Shown here: positions 45,691 to 54,842 of the stretch, piece by piece
Layout: every line of letters begins with the position of its first letter
How positions within the stretch are numbered: the stretch's first letter is position 1
Origin: UBA2241 sp963777895
Lineage (GTDB): Bacteria; Actinomycetota; Thermoleophilia; UBA2241
DNA length: 64,000 nucleotides
Direction: 5' to 3'
NCBI GenBank assembly: GCA_963777895.1
Contig: CAVZSF010000004.1
Span: 248,001-312,000 of the forward strand
Program-made: the position numbers and the translations under genes
Notes under the pieces: model-generated
What the model saw: the letters and a program-made list of their open reading frames with translations, nothing else
What the model was told of the DNA's origin: nothing
Databases searched by the model: none

Positions 45691-45829
45691 CCGCCGACCG
45701 GCCGGCGACCGAAGCCGGCCTCCATCCCTGCATCAGGCTCGTCTCGCCTGCGACGATCGCCGTCGCCGTGGATGCAACAACCTTCCGGCGGGAGTCCTGA
45801 CGCCGGTCGCTTCCTGCTAGGCTCCCCTC

Positions 45830-46294
45830 GTGCCGCCGCGCATCGACATCCTCGCCGTCGGCGGGTTGAGCCGTGACCTCAAGCCCGCCTTCGAGCACTA
45901 TCGTCGCCTGCTGACGCCGCTGTGCACGCTCGAGGTGCGCGAGGTCCGCGAGTACTCGCTGCACGGCAGGGCGCCGGTCGAGGTGCTGCGCGACGAGGGC
46001 CGGCGCCTGCTGGCCGCCTGGCCGGCCCGACCGGTCGTCGTCGCGCTGGCCGTGGACGGCGCCCCGTACGACACGCCGGCCTTGGCGCGCCGCCTGGGCG
46101 GTTGGCTCGAGCGCGGCGGGGCCTGCTTCGTCATCGGCGGCTCGCTCGGACTCGCGCCCGAGGTGCTGGCGCGCGCCGGCGAGCGCCTCTCGCTGTCGCC
46201 GCTGACCATGCCGCACCAGCTTGCGCGCGTCGTGCTCGCCGAGCAGCTCTTCCGGGCGCTCAAGATAGGACGGGGCGAGAGCTACCACCACTGA
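45830..46294 (+). CDS. rlmH: 23S rRNA pseudouridine-1915 N3-methyltransferase
   Basis: 154 residues of the SPOUT-fold RlmH family. VDGAPYDTPALARRLGGWLE, CFVIGGSLGLAPEVLARA and LSLSPLTMPHQLARVVLAEQ show the knot that binds S-adenosylmethionine, and the C terminus ESYHH is the family ending. It methylates pseudouridine 1915 in helix 69. Start GTG 45830. Confidence 0.93.
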   Translation: MPPRIDILAVGGLSRDLKPAFEHYRRLLTPLCTLEVREVREYSLHGRAPVEVLRDEGRRLLAAWPARPVVVALAVDGAPYDTPALARRLGGWLERGGACFVIGGSLGLAPEVLARAGERLSLSPLTMPHQLARVVLAEQLFRALKIGRGESYHH

Positions 46295-46467
46295 GCCGTC
46301 GCCTTCGAAGGGCTCGCGTCAAATGGGAGGGCCTTGGCTGGGAGCGGCCCGCCTGCAGGTGCCCTCCCCTCAGAGGCCGGACAGACGGCGCAAGGTAGAA
46401 TGCAGCTTCGCGGCCTCTATCAGTATGCGGCGTCGGAGCCGCTCGCCATCTGGCCCTGGAGCGCATC

Positions 46468-48231
46468 ATGAGCGACAGCCTGTACGACTTCGCCGGCCTC
46501 GCCGCCTCCCTCGAGGAGGCGCTCGCCGCCGTGCTCGACGAGCTCGCCGAGGCGGCCGGCGGCGGGGCGGAGCCCGGCCCGCCGGCCGCCGTCGAGCTCG
46601 TCCTCCCGCCGCAGCGCGAGCAGGGCGACGTGACCACGAACGCCGCCCTCGTCAACGCGAAGCGCGCGCGCCGCCCGCCCCGGGAACTGGCGGAGCGGCT
46701 GGCGCAGCGCTGGCTCGAGGCCGGCGGCGCGGCGGTCTGCGACCGCCACGAGATCGCCGGCCCCGGCTTCCTCAACCTCTTCCTCAACGAGGAGTGGTAC
46801 CGGGGCGCGGCCCAGGCTTTACTCGACGCCGGCGACGACTACGGTCGCGGCGTCGTGCCCGAGGCACGCCGGCGGCGCATCAACGTCGAGTACGTGAGCG
46901 CGAATCCCGTCGGGCCGCTCCATGTCGGCAACGCCCGCTATGGGGCCATGGGCGACTCGCTCTGCCGGCTCTTCGAGTACGTCGGCCACACCGTGGGCCG
47001 CGAGTACTACGTGAACGACGCCGGACGCCAGATGAAGCTGTTCGCGCAGTCGCTCGCGGCTCGCTACGCGGTGCACCTGGGCATCGATGCCCATATCCCG
47101 GAGGACGGCTACCAGGGCGCCTACCTGGCCGACCTGGCGGCGGAGCTCGCCGACGATGTGGGCGACCGCTACCGCGACAGCGTCGCGGCGGTCGCCCCGG
47201 ACATGACGGCGCTCCCCGGCGAGGTCCTCGAGGAGCTCAAGCTCTGGGGCCGCGAGCGCATGATCGCGGGGTTCCGCGAGACCATGGGACGCCTGCGCAT
47301 CGGGCACGACATCTGGACCAACGAGAGCTCGCTCTACGAAGGCGAGGGCGAGCATCGCGGCTTCCACGGGGAGGTCGGCAAGGCGCTCGCCGACCTCGAC
47401 GCGGAGGACCTGCTCTGCGAGGCGGAGGGCGCCGTCTGGCTGAAGACGACGCGGTTCGGGGACGACAAGGACCGCGTCCTCATCCGCTCGAGCGGCGAGC
47501 CGACCTACTACCTCTCGGACATCGCCTACCACCGGGACAAGACCGACCGCGGCTGGCAGCACCTCATCGACATCTGGGGCGCCGACCACCACGGCTACGT
47601 GCCGCGCATGAAGGCCGCCTTCGCCGCGCTGCCGCCGCACGACCCGGACCGGCTCGAGCTCATCATCGGGCAGTTCGTGAACCTTCTGGAGGGCGGCGAG
47701 CAGAAGCGCATGTCCAAGCGCAAGGGCACGATCGTCACGGTGGACGACCTGGTCGACGCCATCGGCGTGGACGCGACGCGCTTCTTCATGGTGTCGCGCT
47801 CGCACGACACGCAGCTCGACGTCGACCTCGACCTCGCCGTCAGCCAGTCCAGCAACAACCCGGTCTACTACGTGCAGTACGCCCACGCGCGCATCTGCAG
47901 CATCCTGCGCAACGTGCGCGAGCGCCTCGGAGTCGAGACGATCGCGTCGGTGCCGACCGTGGCGACCGGCGAGCACGAGCGCGCGCTCGTGCTCGCGCTG
48001 GCGCGCTTCCCCTTCGTCCTGCGCGTCTCAGCCGAGCAGCGTGCCCCCCACAGGATCCATACGTACCTGGGCGAGCTGGCGGCCGAGTTCCACGTGTTCT
48101 ACCGGCACTGCCGGGTGCTCGTGGAGGATCGCGACGTGTCGGCTTACCGGATGGCGCTGTGCCTGGCGACGCGCGCGACCCTGGCGCGCGGGCTCGATCT
48201 GCTCGGGGTGGAGGCGCCGCAACAGATGTGA
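46468..48231 (+). CDS. argS: Arginyl-tRNA synthetase
   Basis: 587 residues, class I. The N-terminal additional domain is followed by VSANPVGPLHVGNARYGAMG, in which HVGN is the HIGH signature, the catalytic core with YYLSDIAYHRDKTDRG and IWGADHHGYVPRMKAAFAAL, the KMSKS-type RMSKRKGTIVTVDDLVD, and a DALR anticodon domain (RICSILRNVRERLG, FHVFYRHCRVL). Intact, without frameshift. ATG 46468. Confidence 0.96.
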   Translation: MSDSLYDFAGLAASLEEALAAVLDELAEAAGGGAEPGPPAAVELVLPPQREQGDVTTNAALVNAKRARRPPRELAERLAQRWLEAGGAAVCDRHEIAGPGFLNLFLNEEWYRGAAQALLDAGDDYGRGVVPEARRRRINVEYVSANPVGPLHVGNARYGAMGDSLCRLFEYVGHTVGREYYVNDAGRQMKLFAQSLAARYAVHLGIDAHIPEDGYQGAYLADLAAELADDVGDRYRDSVAAVAPDMTALPGEVLEELKLWGRERMIAGFRETMGRLRIGHDIWTNESSLYEGEGEHRGFHGEVGKALADLDAEDLLCEAEGAVWLKTTRFGDDKDRVLIRSSGEPTYYLSDIAYHRDKTDRGWQHLIDIWGADHHGYVPRMKAAFAALPPHDPDRLELIIGQFVNLLEGGEQKRMSKRKGTIVTVDDLVDAIGVDATRFFMVSRSHDTQLDVDLDLAVSQSSNNPVYYVQYAHARICSILRNVRERLGVETIASVPTVATGEHERALVLALARFPFVLRVSAEQRAPHRIHTYLGELAAEFHVFYRHCRVLVEDRDVSAYRMALCLATRATLARGLDLLGVEAPQQM

Positions 48232-48232
48232 G

Positions 48233-48281
48233 ACGGCGGCGGCCGGCGAGGCGCTCAGCGCGCCTCGCCGGCCGCCGCCGT
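48233..48281. terminator. Bidirectional terminator between argS and the BlaI-type gene
   Basis: A perfect 22-bp inverted repeat (48233-48254 with 48260-48281) with a TCAGC loop begins one base after the argS stop codon and lies between two converging genes. Confidence 0.8.
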
Positions 48282-48309
48282 TCTCGCGGCCGCGGCGGGG
48301 GGGTCGCCG

Positions 48310-48738
48310 TCAGGCCGCGAACCGCTCCTGGGCCCAGGAGCGCAGCTCGTCGATCTGCTCCTGCGTGAGCTCGTGGTCGAGCTTCAGCAGGTGCGAGACG
48401 GCGACGTTGTACTGGCCGCGCAGCAGGCGGTCGACGACGCTGTCCAGCACGATGTGCGCTACTTCGCGCCCGGGGATCGCCGGCGTATAGACGTAGGCGA
48501 TGTTTGTCTTGTCCTGCGCGAGCAGCCCCTTCTTGACCAGGTTGTTCATCACGGTCATGACCGTGGTGTACGCGATCTGCCGACGCTCGCGGAGCGTCTC
48601 GTAGACGTCGCGCACCGTGGTGCGGGCCTGCTCCCATACGACGGCGAGGATGTCGGCCTCGAGAGAGCCGATGCCGGTGAACGGCGCTCCCTTGGTGCTT
48701 CGCAGCCACTTGGGCGGCTTCGGCTCGACGTAGTCCAT
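48310..48738 (-). CDS. BlaI/MecI/CopY-family transcriptional repressor
   Basis: 142 residues. The winged-helix half reads IGSLEADILAVVWEQARTTV, RDVYETLRERRQIAYTTVMT and VMNNLVKKGLLAQDKTNIAY, followed by the protease-sensitive dimerisation half (LRGQYNVAVSHLLKLDHELT). In related systems a membrane metallopeptidase (BlaR/M56) cleaves the repressor; none is encoded in the window. ATG 48738. Confidence 0.9.
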   Translation of the reverse strand: MDYVEPKPPKWLRSTKGAPFTGIGSLEADILAVVWEQARTTVRDVYETLRERRQIAYTTVMTVMNNLVKKGLLAQDKTNIAYVYTPAIPGREVAHIVLDSVVDRLLRGQYNVAVSHLLKLDHELTQEQIDELRSWAQERFAA

Positions 48739-48789
48739 TTCTACCCCCTTCAGCGCGGCTGCCTGGATCCTCGTGACCGCGGTACTCCC

Positions 48790-48809
48790 TACGTATGTAC
48801 TCTTACGTA
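48790..48809 (-). promoter_or_regulatory. Candidate BlaI-type operator
   Basis: TACGTATGTA (48790-48799) differs by one base from the classic TACATATGTA half of BlaI/MecI operators and is followed by TACGTA (48804-48809). It lies 52-71 bp upstream of the repressor start and probably serves autoregulation. Confidence 0.5.
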
Positions 48810-48974
48810 CGCGCTATGGCCAGAACGGCGTGGATTCAAACCGTGCCGTTGCGGCGGCTTCCTGTCGTCTCCGTACCCGCATCCTGCGAGGTCTCGCCGT
48901 GCCGCCGGCGGGCTCTGCTAGAATCGGCGCCCGCCGGGCCGCAGGGGGCGCGGCGGGCGGACGGGAGGTGCCGG

Positions 48975-49791
48975 GTGAAGGTCTTCATCGCAGTGGATCT
49001 CGAGGGGGCGTGCGGCGTCACGCACGAGTGGGAGGTCGACGTGGCCGCTCCCGGCTATCGGGCCGCGCGCCGCAACATGCAGTCCGATCTCGAAGCGGCG
49101 CTTGCGGGCTGTTTCGCCGCCGGCGTCGACGAGGTCGTCGTCTGCGACGCGCACGACACCGGCGGCAACATCGACGCCGCCTTCCTGCCCGCCACCGTGC
49201 GGCTCGCCGCCGGTTCGCCGACGCCCTACAGCATGATGCAGGGCATCGGGCCCGGCTTCGACGCCGCCCTGTTCGTGGCGTATCACGCCAAGGCCGGCAC
49301 GCCCGCCGCGGTGCTGGAGCACACCTGGACCTACAAGGTCTTCGACGCCACGATCGGCGGCGTCTCGCTGGGCGAGTTCGGGCTCGGCGCGCTGCTCGCC
49401 GGCCACTTCGGCGTGCCGGCCGTCTACGTCTCGGGCGACGACAAGGTCGCCGCCGAGGCGAAGGCGCTCGTGCCGGGCGTGGTCACGACGATCGTCAAGC
49501 GCGGCATCACGCGCACCAGCGCGACCTACGAGCCGTCCGAGAAGGCGCGCTCCGAGATGCGGTCCGACGTCGAGCGCGCGCTCCGCGGCGACGCGCCGGC
49601 CCCGCTGCGCTGGTCCGGCGACCCGCTCGTCCTCACCTTCACGCAGGGTGCCGTACTGCGACTTCGCCGGGATGCATCCGGCGGCCAGACGACTGGATGG
49701 GCGGACGCTCGAGATCGGCGGCGCCGACTACGAGGAGGTCTTCCGCAACTTCCTCGGGTGCCTCGGCCTGGCGGCAAACGCCGACGGCTGA
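48975..49791 (+). CDS. M55-family D-aminopeptidase (one frameshift)
   Basis: About 272 residues, DppA-like zinc enzyme acting on D-amino acid peptides. The start VKVFIAVDLEGACGV contains the metal-binding DxE, and VVVCDAHDTGGNIDAAFLPA, LFVAYHAKAGTPAAVLEHTW and SLGEFGLGALLAGHFGVPAV follow the family order. Near 49650 the frame shifts; the new frame reads YCDFAGMHPAARRLDGRTLE and ends at 49791. GTG 48975 is preferred. Confidence 0.85.
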
Positions 49792-49872
49792 GAGAGGGAA
49801 GAGGGGGCGGTCCGGGCGGCCGAGGGGCCGCCTTGCCGACCCGTCAAATGCCGTGGTCTAATGGTGCCCCGA

Positions 49873-49948
49873 GCGGATGTAGTGTAGCTGGTAACACGTC
49901 AGCTTCCCAAGCTGAAGATCGCGGGTTCGAGTCCCGTCATCCGCTCCA
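49873..49948 (+). tRNA. tRNA-Gly (anticodon CCC), CCA encoded
   Basis: Acceptor stem GCGGATG/CATCCGC, D-arm with GTGT/ACAC around AGCTGGTA, anticodon stem TCAGC/GCTGA enclosing the loop TTCCCAA (anticodon CCC), variable region AGATC and T-arm with TTCGAGT. The discriminator T is followed by an encoded CCA (49946-49948). It stands alone between the aminopeptidase and the DtxR-like gene. Confidence 0.93.
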
Positions 49949-50003
49949 ATCGTCCCTTCCCCAGCCGTTGTCTCGCCCGGCGACCCTCTTGACCCTCGTC
50001 ATG

Positions 50004-50035
50004 TTTACCTAAGCACAAGGTTTCGGTTATCCTAA
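50004..50035 (+). promoter_or_regulatory. Possible metal-regulator box ahead of the DtxR-like gene
   Basis: TTTACCTAA (50004-50012) and AGGTTTCGGTTATCCTAA (50018-50035) are AT-rich and repeat CCTAA in direct orientation, reminiscent of DtxR/MntR boxes. The last element ends 4 bp before the GTG start, so a leaderless, self-repressed transcript is possible. Confidence 0.35.
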
Positions 50036-50039
50036 CGAC

Positions 50040-50697
50040 GTGAGCGAGCTGACCGAGAGCGTCGAGGAGTACCTCGAGTCCATCTTCAAGCTGACGCACG
50101 AGGACGGCGTCGCGACGGTCGGCAAGCTCGCCGCGGCGCTGCACGTGGCGCCCTCGTCGGTCTCCGAGATGCTCGGGCGCCTGCGCAGTGCCGGCCTGGT
50201 CGAGGATGCGCCCCAAAGGGGCGTGCGCCTGACCCAGGCCGGCGAGCTCGAAGGCGCCCATCTCGTCCGCCGCCACCGCCTCAGCGAGCGCTTCCTCGTG
50301 GACGTGCTCGCGATGCCGTGGGACGCGGTCCACGACGAAGCCTGCCGCCTCGAGCACGCGCTCAGCCCCGAGGTCGAAGCTCGTCTCGCGGCGCAGCTCG
50401 GCGATCCTCAGACCTGCCCGCACGGCCACGTCATCCCCGGGGAGGACGGCGCCGTACCGGAGCGGCAGCTCCACCCGCTGGCAGACCTGGGCGCGGGCGA
50501 TTCGGCGACCATCGGCGCCATCACCGAGGAGGCCTCCGACTTCCTGCGCTACCTGGCCTCGCTCGGTCTGCTGCCGGACGCCGACGTCGAGGTCGAGAGC
50601 GTCGCCCCGTTCGGCGGCCCGTTGCTCGTGCGGGTAGGCGGGCGCGCAGTACGCGCTCGGCCGCGAGATCGCCGGCAAGATCCTCGTCAGGTCCTGA
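50040..50697 (+). CDS. DtxR-family metal-dependent transcriptional regulator (one frameshift)
   Basis: About 219 residues. The N-terminal helix-turn-helix reads VEEYLESIFKLTHEDGVATV and LHVAPSSVSEMLGRLRSAGL, the metal-binding and dimerisation domain RRHRLSERFLVDVLAMPWDA then CRLEHALSP and DPQTCPHGHVIPG, and a FeoA/SH3-like C-terminal domain finishes with QYALGREIAGKILVRS after a shift at about 50640 (GGCGGGC, one G too many). It sits 1 bp ahead of feoB, so it likely controls iron or manganese uptake. Confidence 0.9.
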
Positions 50698-50698
50698 G

Positions 50699-52727
50699 GT
50701 GGCGAAGCGTCGCACAACCGCCGGGGGCGTGTTGTCGGCGGCGGGTACTCCGACCCTTGGCCTTCCCGACCTGACGCCCGGCGCGGAGCAGCCGCTCGTC
50801 ATCTGCGTCGCCGGCAACCCCAACGTAGGCAAGTCCTCGCTCTTCAACAGCCTGACCGGCGCGGCCTGCGAGACGGGACACTGCGCCGGTGTCACCACCG
50901 AAGCGACCGCCGTCTGCGTGACCTGGGGCGGTCGCTGCATCGAGCTGATCGACCTGCCCGGGGTGTATGGGCTCGACGCGTCCGGCGGTGACCAGGAGGC
51001 GGCGCGCGAAGCGCTGCTGCGCGCGCGCCCGGACCTGGTCGTCGCCGTCGTCGACGCCACCAACCTCGCCCGGAACCTCTACCTCGTGCTCCAGTTGCTC
51101 GACCTGGGCTGCCGCGTCGTGCTCGCCCTGAACCTCGTCGACGAGGCGCGCCGCAGAGCGGTCACGGTCGATGCGGCGCGCCTCAGCGAGGAGCTGGGCG
51201 TCGCCCGTCGTCCCGACGGTGGCGCCGCGTGGCGAAGGGCTCGACGAGCTCACCCTCGTGGCGCTCGACGTCGCCACCTCGCCGAACGGCGCCGGCCGGG
51301 GGCAGAGGCGAGACTACGGCGAGCGGGTCGAGCGCAGGCTCGACGAGCTCGCCTCTGTTCTCGAGGAGCGTTGCGAGGAGCTCCCGTTCGGCCTCTCGTC
51401 GCACAGTGCGGCGCTGGCGCTGCTCGAGGGCGACACCGAGGTCAGCGCCGCGGTCGGCCTGGCCACCGCCGACGTGCTGACGACCGACGACGACGGACTC
51501 GCCCTGACCATCGCCCGCGCGCGGCATGCCGTGGCCCGGCACGCGGCCTCGGCGAGCAGCGGCGCGGCGACGCGCCGCGGCGCCGCGACCCTCTGGAAGC
51601 TCACGACGGCGCCGCTCACCGGCCTGCCGATCCTCGTCGGCGTCACGGCGGCGATGTTCGCCGTGCTCTTCGTGGTCGGCGACCTGCTGGCTCGCGGCCT
51701 CACCGCGCTGTGGACGGCGACGTTCGCGCCGGCGATCACCGCCGCCGTCGAGGGCCTTTTCGGCACCAACCGCTTCTCGGCGACGCTGCTCTGGGGCCTC
51801 GACGGCGGCATCCTCGCGATCCTCGCCGTCGGCATCCCCTACATCCTCACGTTCTACTTCCTGCTCGCCCTGCTCGAGGACAGCGGCTACCTGAACGCGG
51901 CCGCCTTCCTGAGCGATCGCGTCATGCACCGCTTCGGGCTGCACGGTCGCGCCGTGATCCCGCTGATCGCGGCCGGCGGGTGCAACGTGCCGGCCGTCAT
52001 CGCGACGCGCTCGCTGACGAGCATGCGCGAGCGCGCCATCGCCTCGACGCTGATCGCCCTCACGCCCTGCAGCGCCCGCACCGCCGTGATCCTGGGCGCC
52101 GTGGCCCTGGTGGCGGGCTGGCAGTGGACGATCTTCGTGTACGGCGTGCTGCTGCTGGTCGGCCTCCTCGCCGGTATCGGGCTCAACCGCCTGCTGCCGG
52201 GCAAGGAAGGGCCGCTCGTGATGGAGATGTTCCCGTTCCGGCGGCCCGTCGTGCGGCAAGTCGCCACGAAGACGTGGCGCCGCTTCCGGGAGTTCGTCTG
52301 GGACGCGGCGCCCGTGATCCTTCTCGGCAGCCTCGCCCTGGGGGCGCTCTATGAATACGGCCTGGTCTGGAAGCTGACCGAGCCGCTCGCACCGGTCGTC
52401 GAGAACTGGCTGCTGCTTCCGCCGGTCGCGGGGCTCACCCTGATCTTCGCGGTCCTGCGCAAGGAGCTCGCCCTGCAGCTCCTCATCGCCTTCGCCGCCG
52501 TGGCGATCGGCAGCCACGTGAGCGACCTCTCGCAGATCATGACGACCAGCCAGCTCGTGACCTACGCCATCGTGAACTCGATCTACATCCCGTGCGTCGC
52601 GACCATCGCGGTCCTCGGCCGGGAGCTGGGCTGGCGGCGCACGGCCTACATCTCCTTCGGGACGATCGCGCTGTCGCTGTTGGTCGGCGGGATCGTGGCG
52701 CGCGTCGTGCCGCTGCTCGGCGCCTGA
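50699..52727 (+). CDS. feoB: Ferrous iron transporter FeoB (one frameshift)
   Basis: About 675 residues. The G-protein domain has GNPNVGKSSLFNSLTG (G1), LIDLPGVYGLDASGGDQEAA (G3) and LALNLVDEARRRAVTVDAAR (G4), and after a shift near 51205 PRGEGLDEL. The membrane part includes LEDSGYLNAAAFLSDRVMHR, the AAGGCNVPAVIATRSL motif (Gate region) and LRKELALQLLIAFAAVAIGS. Imports Fe2+. The start GTG 50699 is 1 bp past the DtxR stop; a FeoA-like domain is only present within that regulator. Confidence 0.93.
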
Positions 52728-52904
52728 GGAGCAGCAGCACGGCTTCGAGCGGCGTCCAGGAGTGCTCGCCATCGTAGGCGAGACCCCCCACACGTCGGCA
52801 TACGCCCGCATCCTTGGCCCGAGTAGCGCATGCTCTCGCTTCTGAAGGTTGGCCTCCGGGCGCTCGTCTAAGAGAGTGGAGGCAAACGAGGGGGATCAGA
52901 GGTC

Positions 52905-53594
52905 GTGCAAGCCCAGGCAGTCCTGAGCAGCCCACCTGTCATACTCCAGCCGTGGCCCTCATGGAACACGTTGACGGAAGGGCTGCGCAACGCGGTGGGG
53001 GCGGTCGTGAGCCAGGGGGAGCAGCACGTGGGGCATGCCGGCGCGGGTGAGGTGACCGACCTGGATCCGTACGTGCTCGTGCGGGCACAGCGCGGCGATC
53101 ACGGTGCCTTCCGCGAGATCGTCGACCACTACGAGGCGCGTCTCCGGCTCTTGGCCTTTCAGATCCTCGCCGATGCGGATCTGATGAACGACGCCTTGCA
53201 GGACACCTTCGTGAAGGCCTACCGTGCGCTTCCCGACTTTCGTGCCGACGCCGCCCTCGGAACCTGGCTCTACCGTATCTGCTACCGCGTCTGCCTCGAC
53301 TACCTGCGCAAGGGCAAGACCATGCCGTCCTTCGAGCCCATCGGTGACGACCTGATCGACCCGGTCGACGCGACCGATCGTTTCGATCTGCGCGAGCAGG
53401 TCATCCATGCCGTGGCAGCTCTGCCCCTCGAGCAGCGCGTCGTTCTGCTCCTCGTCGATCACGATGGCTACGACTACACCAGCGTGGCCGAGGCTCTGGA
53501 TGTGCCCCTCGGCACCGTGGCCTCGCGACTCTCCATAGCCAGGGCGGCGATCCGGGCCGCCATGCGGCCTCAGCAGGCGGGGAATCCACGGTGA
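52905..53594 (+). CDS. ECF-type RNA polymerase sigma factor
   Basis: Up to 229 residues from GTG 52905; GTG 53052, starting VTDLDPYVLVRAQRGDHGAF, gives a more typical ECF length of 180. Region 2 reads LLAFQILADADLMNDALQDT, FVKAYRALPDFRADAALGTW and LYRICYRVCLDYLRK; region 4 reads LPLEQRVVLLLVDHDGYDYT and VAEALDVPLGTVASRLSIAR. The stop overlaps the start of a partner gene, as in sigma/anti-sigma pairs. Confidence 0.92.
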   Translation: MQAQAVLSSPPVILQPWPSWNTLTEGLRNAVGAVVSQGEQHVGHAGAGEVTDLDPYVLVRAQRGDHGAFREIVDHYEARLRLLAFQILADADLMNDALQDTFVKAYRALPDFRADAALGTWLYRICYRVCLDYLRKGKTMPSFEPIGDDLIDPVDATDRFDLREQVIHAVAALPLEQRVVLLLVDHDGYDYTSVAEALDVPLGTVASRLSIARAAIRAAMRPQQAGNPR

Positions 53595-53908
53595 GCGAGA
53601 AGCACGAGCCTCTTGGCCCCGACCCCGAGGTGGCCGAACTGCTGCGCACCTACCTGTCGGCGCCTCCGCTTCGCCCCGGCTTCCATGAGCAGCTCGAAGC
53701 AAGACTGGGGAAGCACGGCACAACACCGAGAGCCAACAGTCGTTGGCGAGGCTTCGTGTCCCAGAGGAAGCGAGGTTTGCTCGCTGCCGCCGTGCTCGCC
53801 CGGCTCAGGCTCCGGCAGGCCCGTGTTCGAGGGCCCATGCGATCGTCGCCCGCGCCACCTGCGGCGAACGGCCGGGACCGTGATGGCCGCCCTCCTCGAG
53901 CACCATGA
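53591..53908 (+). pseudogene. Truncated membrane-anchored partner of the ECF sigma factor
   Basis: The first 70 residues (EKHEPLGPDPEVAELLRTYL, FHEQLEARLGKHGTTPR, RWRGFVSQRKRGLLAAAVLA) look like the cytoplasmic part of an anti-sigma factor just before its membrane helix. Directly at that point the sequence runs into the 3' end of the hydrolase gene on the other strand (53805), and the rest is arginine-rich and without meaning. The helix and outer domain are thus missing. Confidence 0.55.
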
Positions 53909-54587
53909 AGCGCGTCGGCGGCGCGAGGACGGCCGCGAGGCGCTCGCTGTGCGCGAAGGGTACCGAGTCGTCGTCCTTCGCGTGGGCGAGCAGCACACGC
54001 GGCATGCCGCGCGCCGCCTCGACCAGGTCGAGGCGGGCCAGGTAGGGGCGCAGCGCCGCGGTATCGACGCGCGTGTGCCAGTCCGCGTCAGGGTCGTTCT
54101 CGGCGCGGCTGCGTTCGAAGCGGTCGAGGCCGACCAGTAGCGAGGCGCCGTCGGCAGGGCAGAGCAGAGCGAGCGAGCTGAACGCCTTTGGCTGCTCGCG
54201 GGCGGCCAGCAGCAGCCAGCAGCCGCCCATGCTGGTGCCGCGGCCGGCGAGCCAGGGCGCGCCGGAGGCGCGCCGCAGCTCGCCGGCCGCGGCTATCACA
54301 TCGCGCCACGCGTCCGGGTCCATGACGCCCTCGCTCTCGCCGTGGCCGCGGAAGTCGAAGAGCAGCGCCGCGAGACCAGCGGCGGCGGCCTGCTCTCCCA
54401 TCGGCGCGTGATTCTCCTTGCGGCTGCCCGCGCCGTGGCACACGAGCAGGCCGCCCAGCGGCGTCCCTGCAGGCAGGTACAGCAGCGCCGCCAGGCGAAG
54501 CCCGCCGGACATGACGGTCAGCGGGCGGGGCGGCGGGCATACACCCTCCACAGGGTCGCGCGGCGTCTCGGCGTCCTGGCCTTCCAT
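53805..54587 (-). CDS. Alpha/beta hydrolase
   Basis: 260 residues. GGLLVCHGAGSRKENHAPMG provides the oxyanion hole, LFDFRGHGESEG the second strand, GRGTSMGGCWLLLAA the nucleophilic serine, LLAHAKDDDSVPFAHSERL the acid, and LEEGGHHGPGRSPQ the catalytic histidine. It belongs to the dienelactone-hydrolase or serine aminopeptidase-like group; substrate unknown. ATG 54587. Confidence 0.87.
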   Translation of the reverse strand: MEGQDAETPRDPVEGVCPPPRPLTVMSGGLRLAALLYLPAGTPLGGLLVCHGAGSRKENHAPMGEQAAAAGLAALLFDFRGHGESEGVMDPDAWRDVIAAAGELRRASGAPWLAGRGTSMGGCWLLLAAREQPKAFSSLALLCPADGASLLVGLDRFERSRAENDPDADWHTRVDTAALRPYLARLDLVEAARGMPRVLLAHAKDDDSVPFAHSERLAAVLAPPTRFMVLEEGGHHGPGRSPQVARATIAWALEHGPAGA

Positions 54588-54842
54588 GGCCGCAGTGTAC
54601 GTCAGCGGCGGGAGGGCTCGCGGGCGACGACGACGAAGACCGAGTCGGCGGCGTCCGGCGGCGCGGACCGGGCGTGGCGGCCGCTGTGACCGCGGGCGGC
54701 GCCAGGTCGGCGCCTCGCCGCAGGCGGCACGTGGCCGTCGGCGGCGCCGCCCCCGCCGCGTAGCACGGCCGCCGTGTTCATATGATGGAATAGCTAGCCA
54801 GCTGAGTCCCAGCTCTCCGGGACGGTCCCGACTGGAGGTCGG
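54588..54842. other. Intergenic region between the hydrolase and TreT genes
   Basis: About 255 bp, divergent promoter region. The stretch CATATGATGGAATAGCTAG around 54779-54797 is AT-rich relative to its surroundings and may hold the treT promoter. No gene was seen. Confidence 0.4.
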
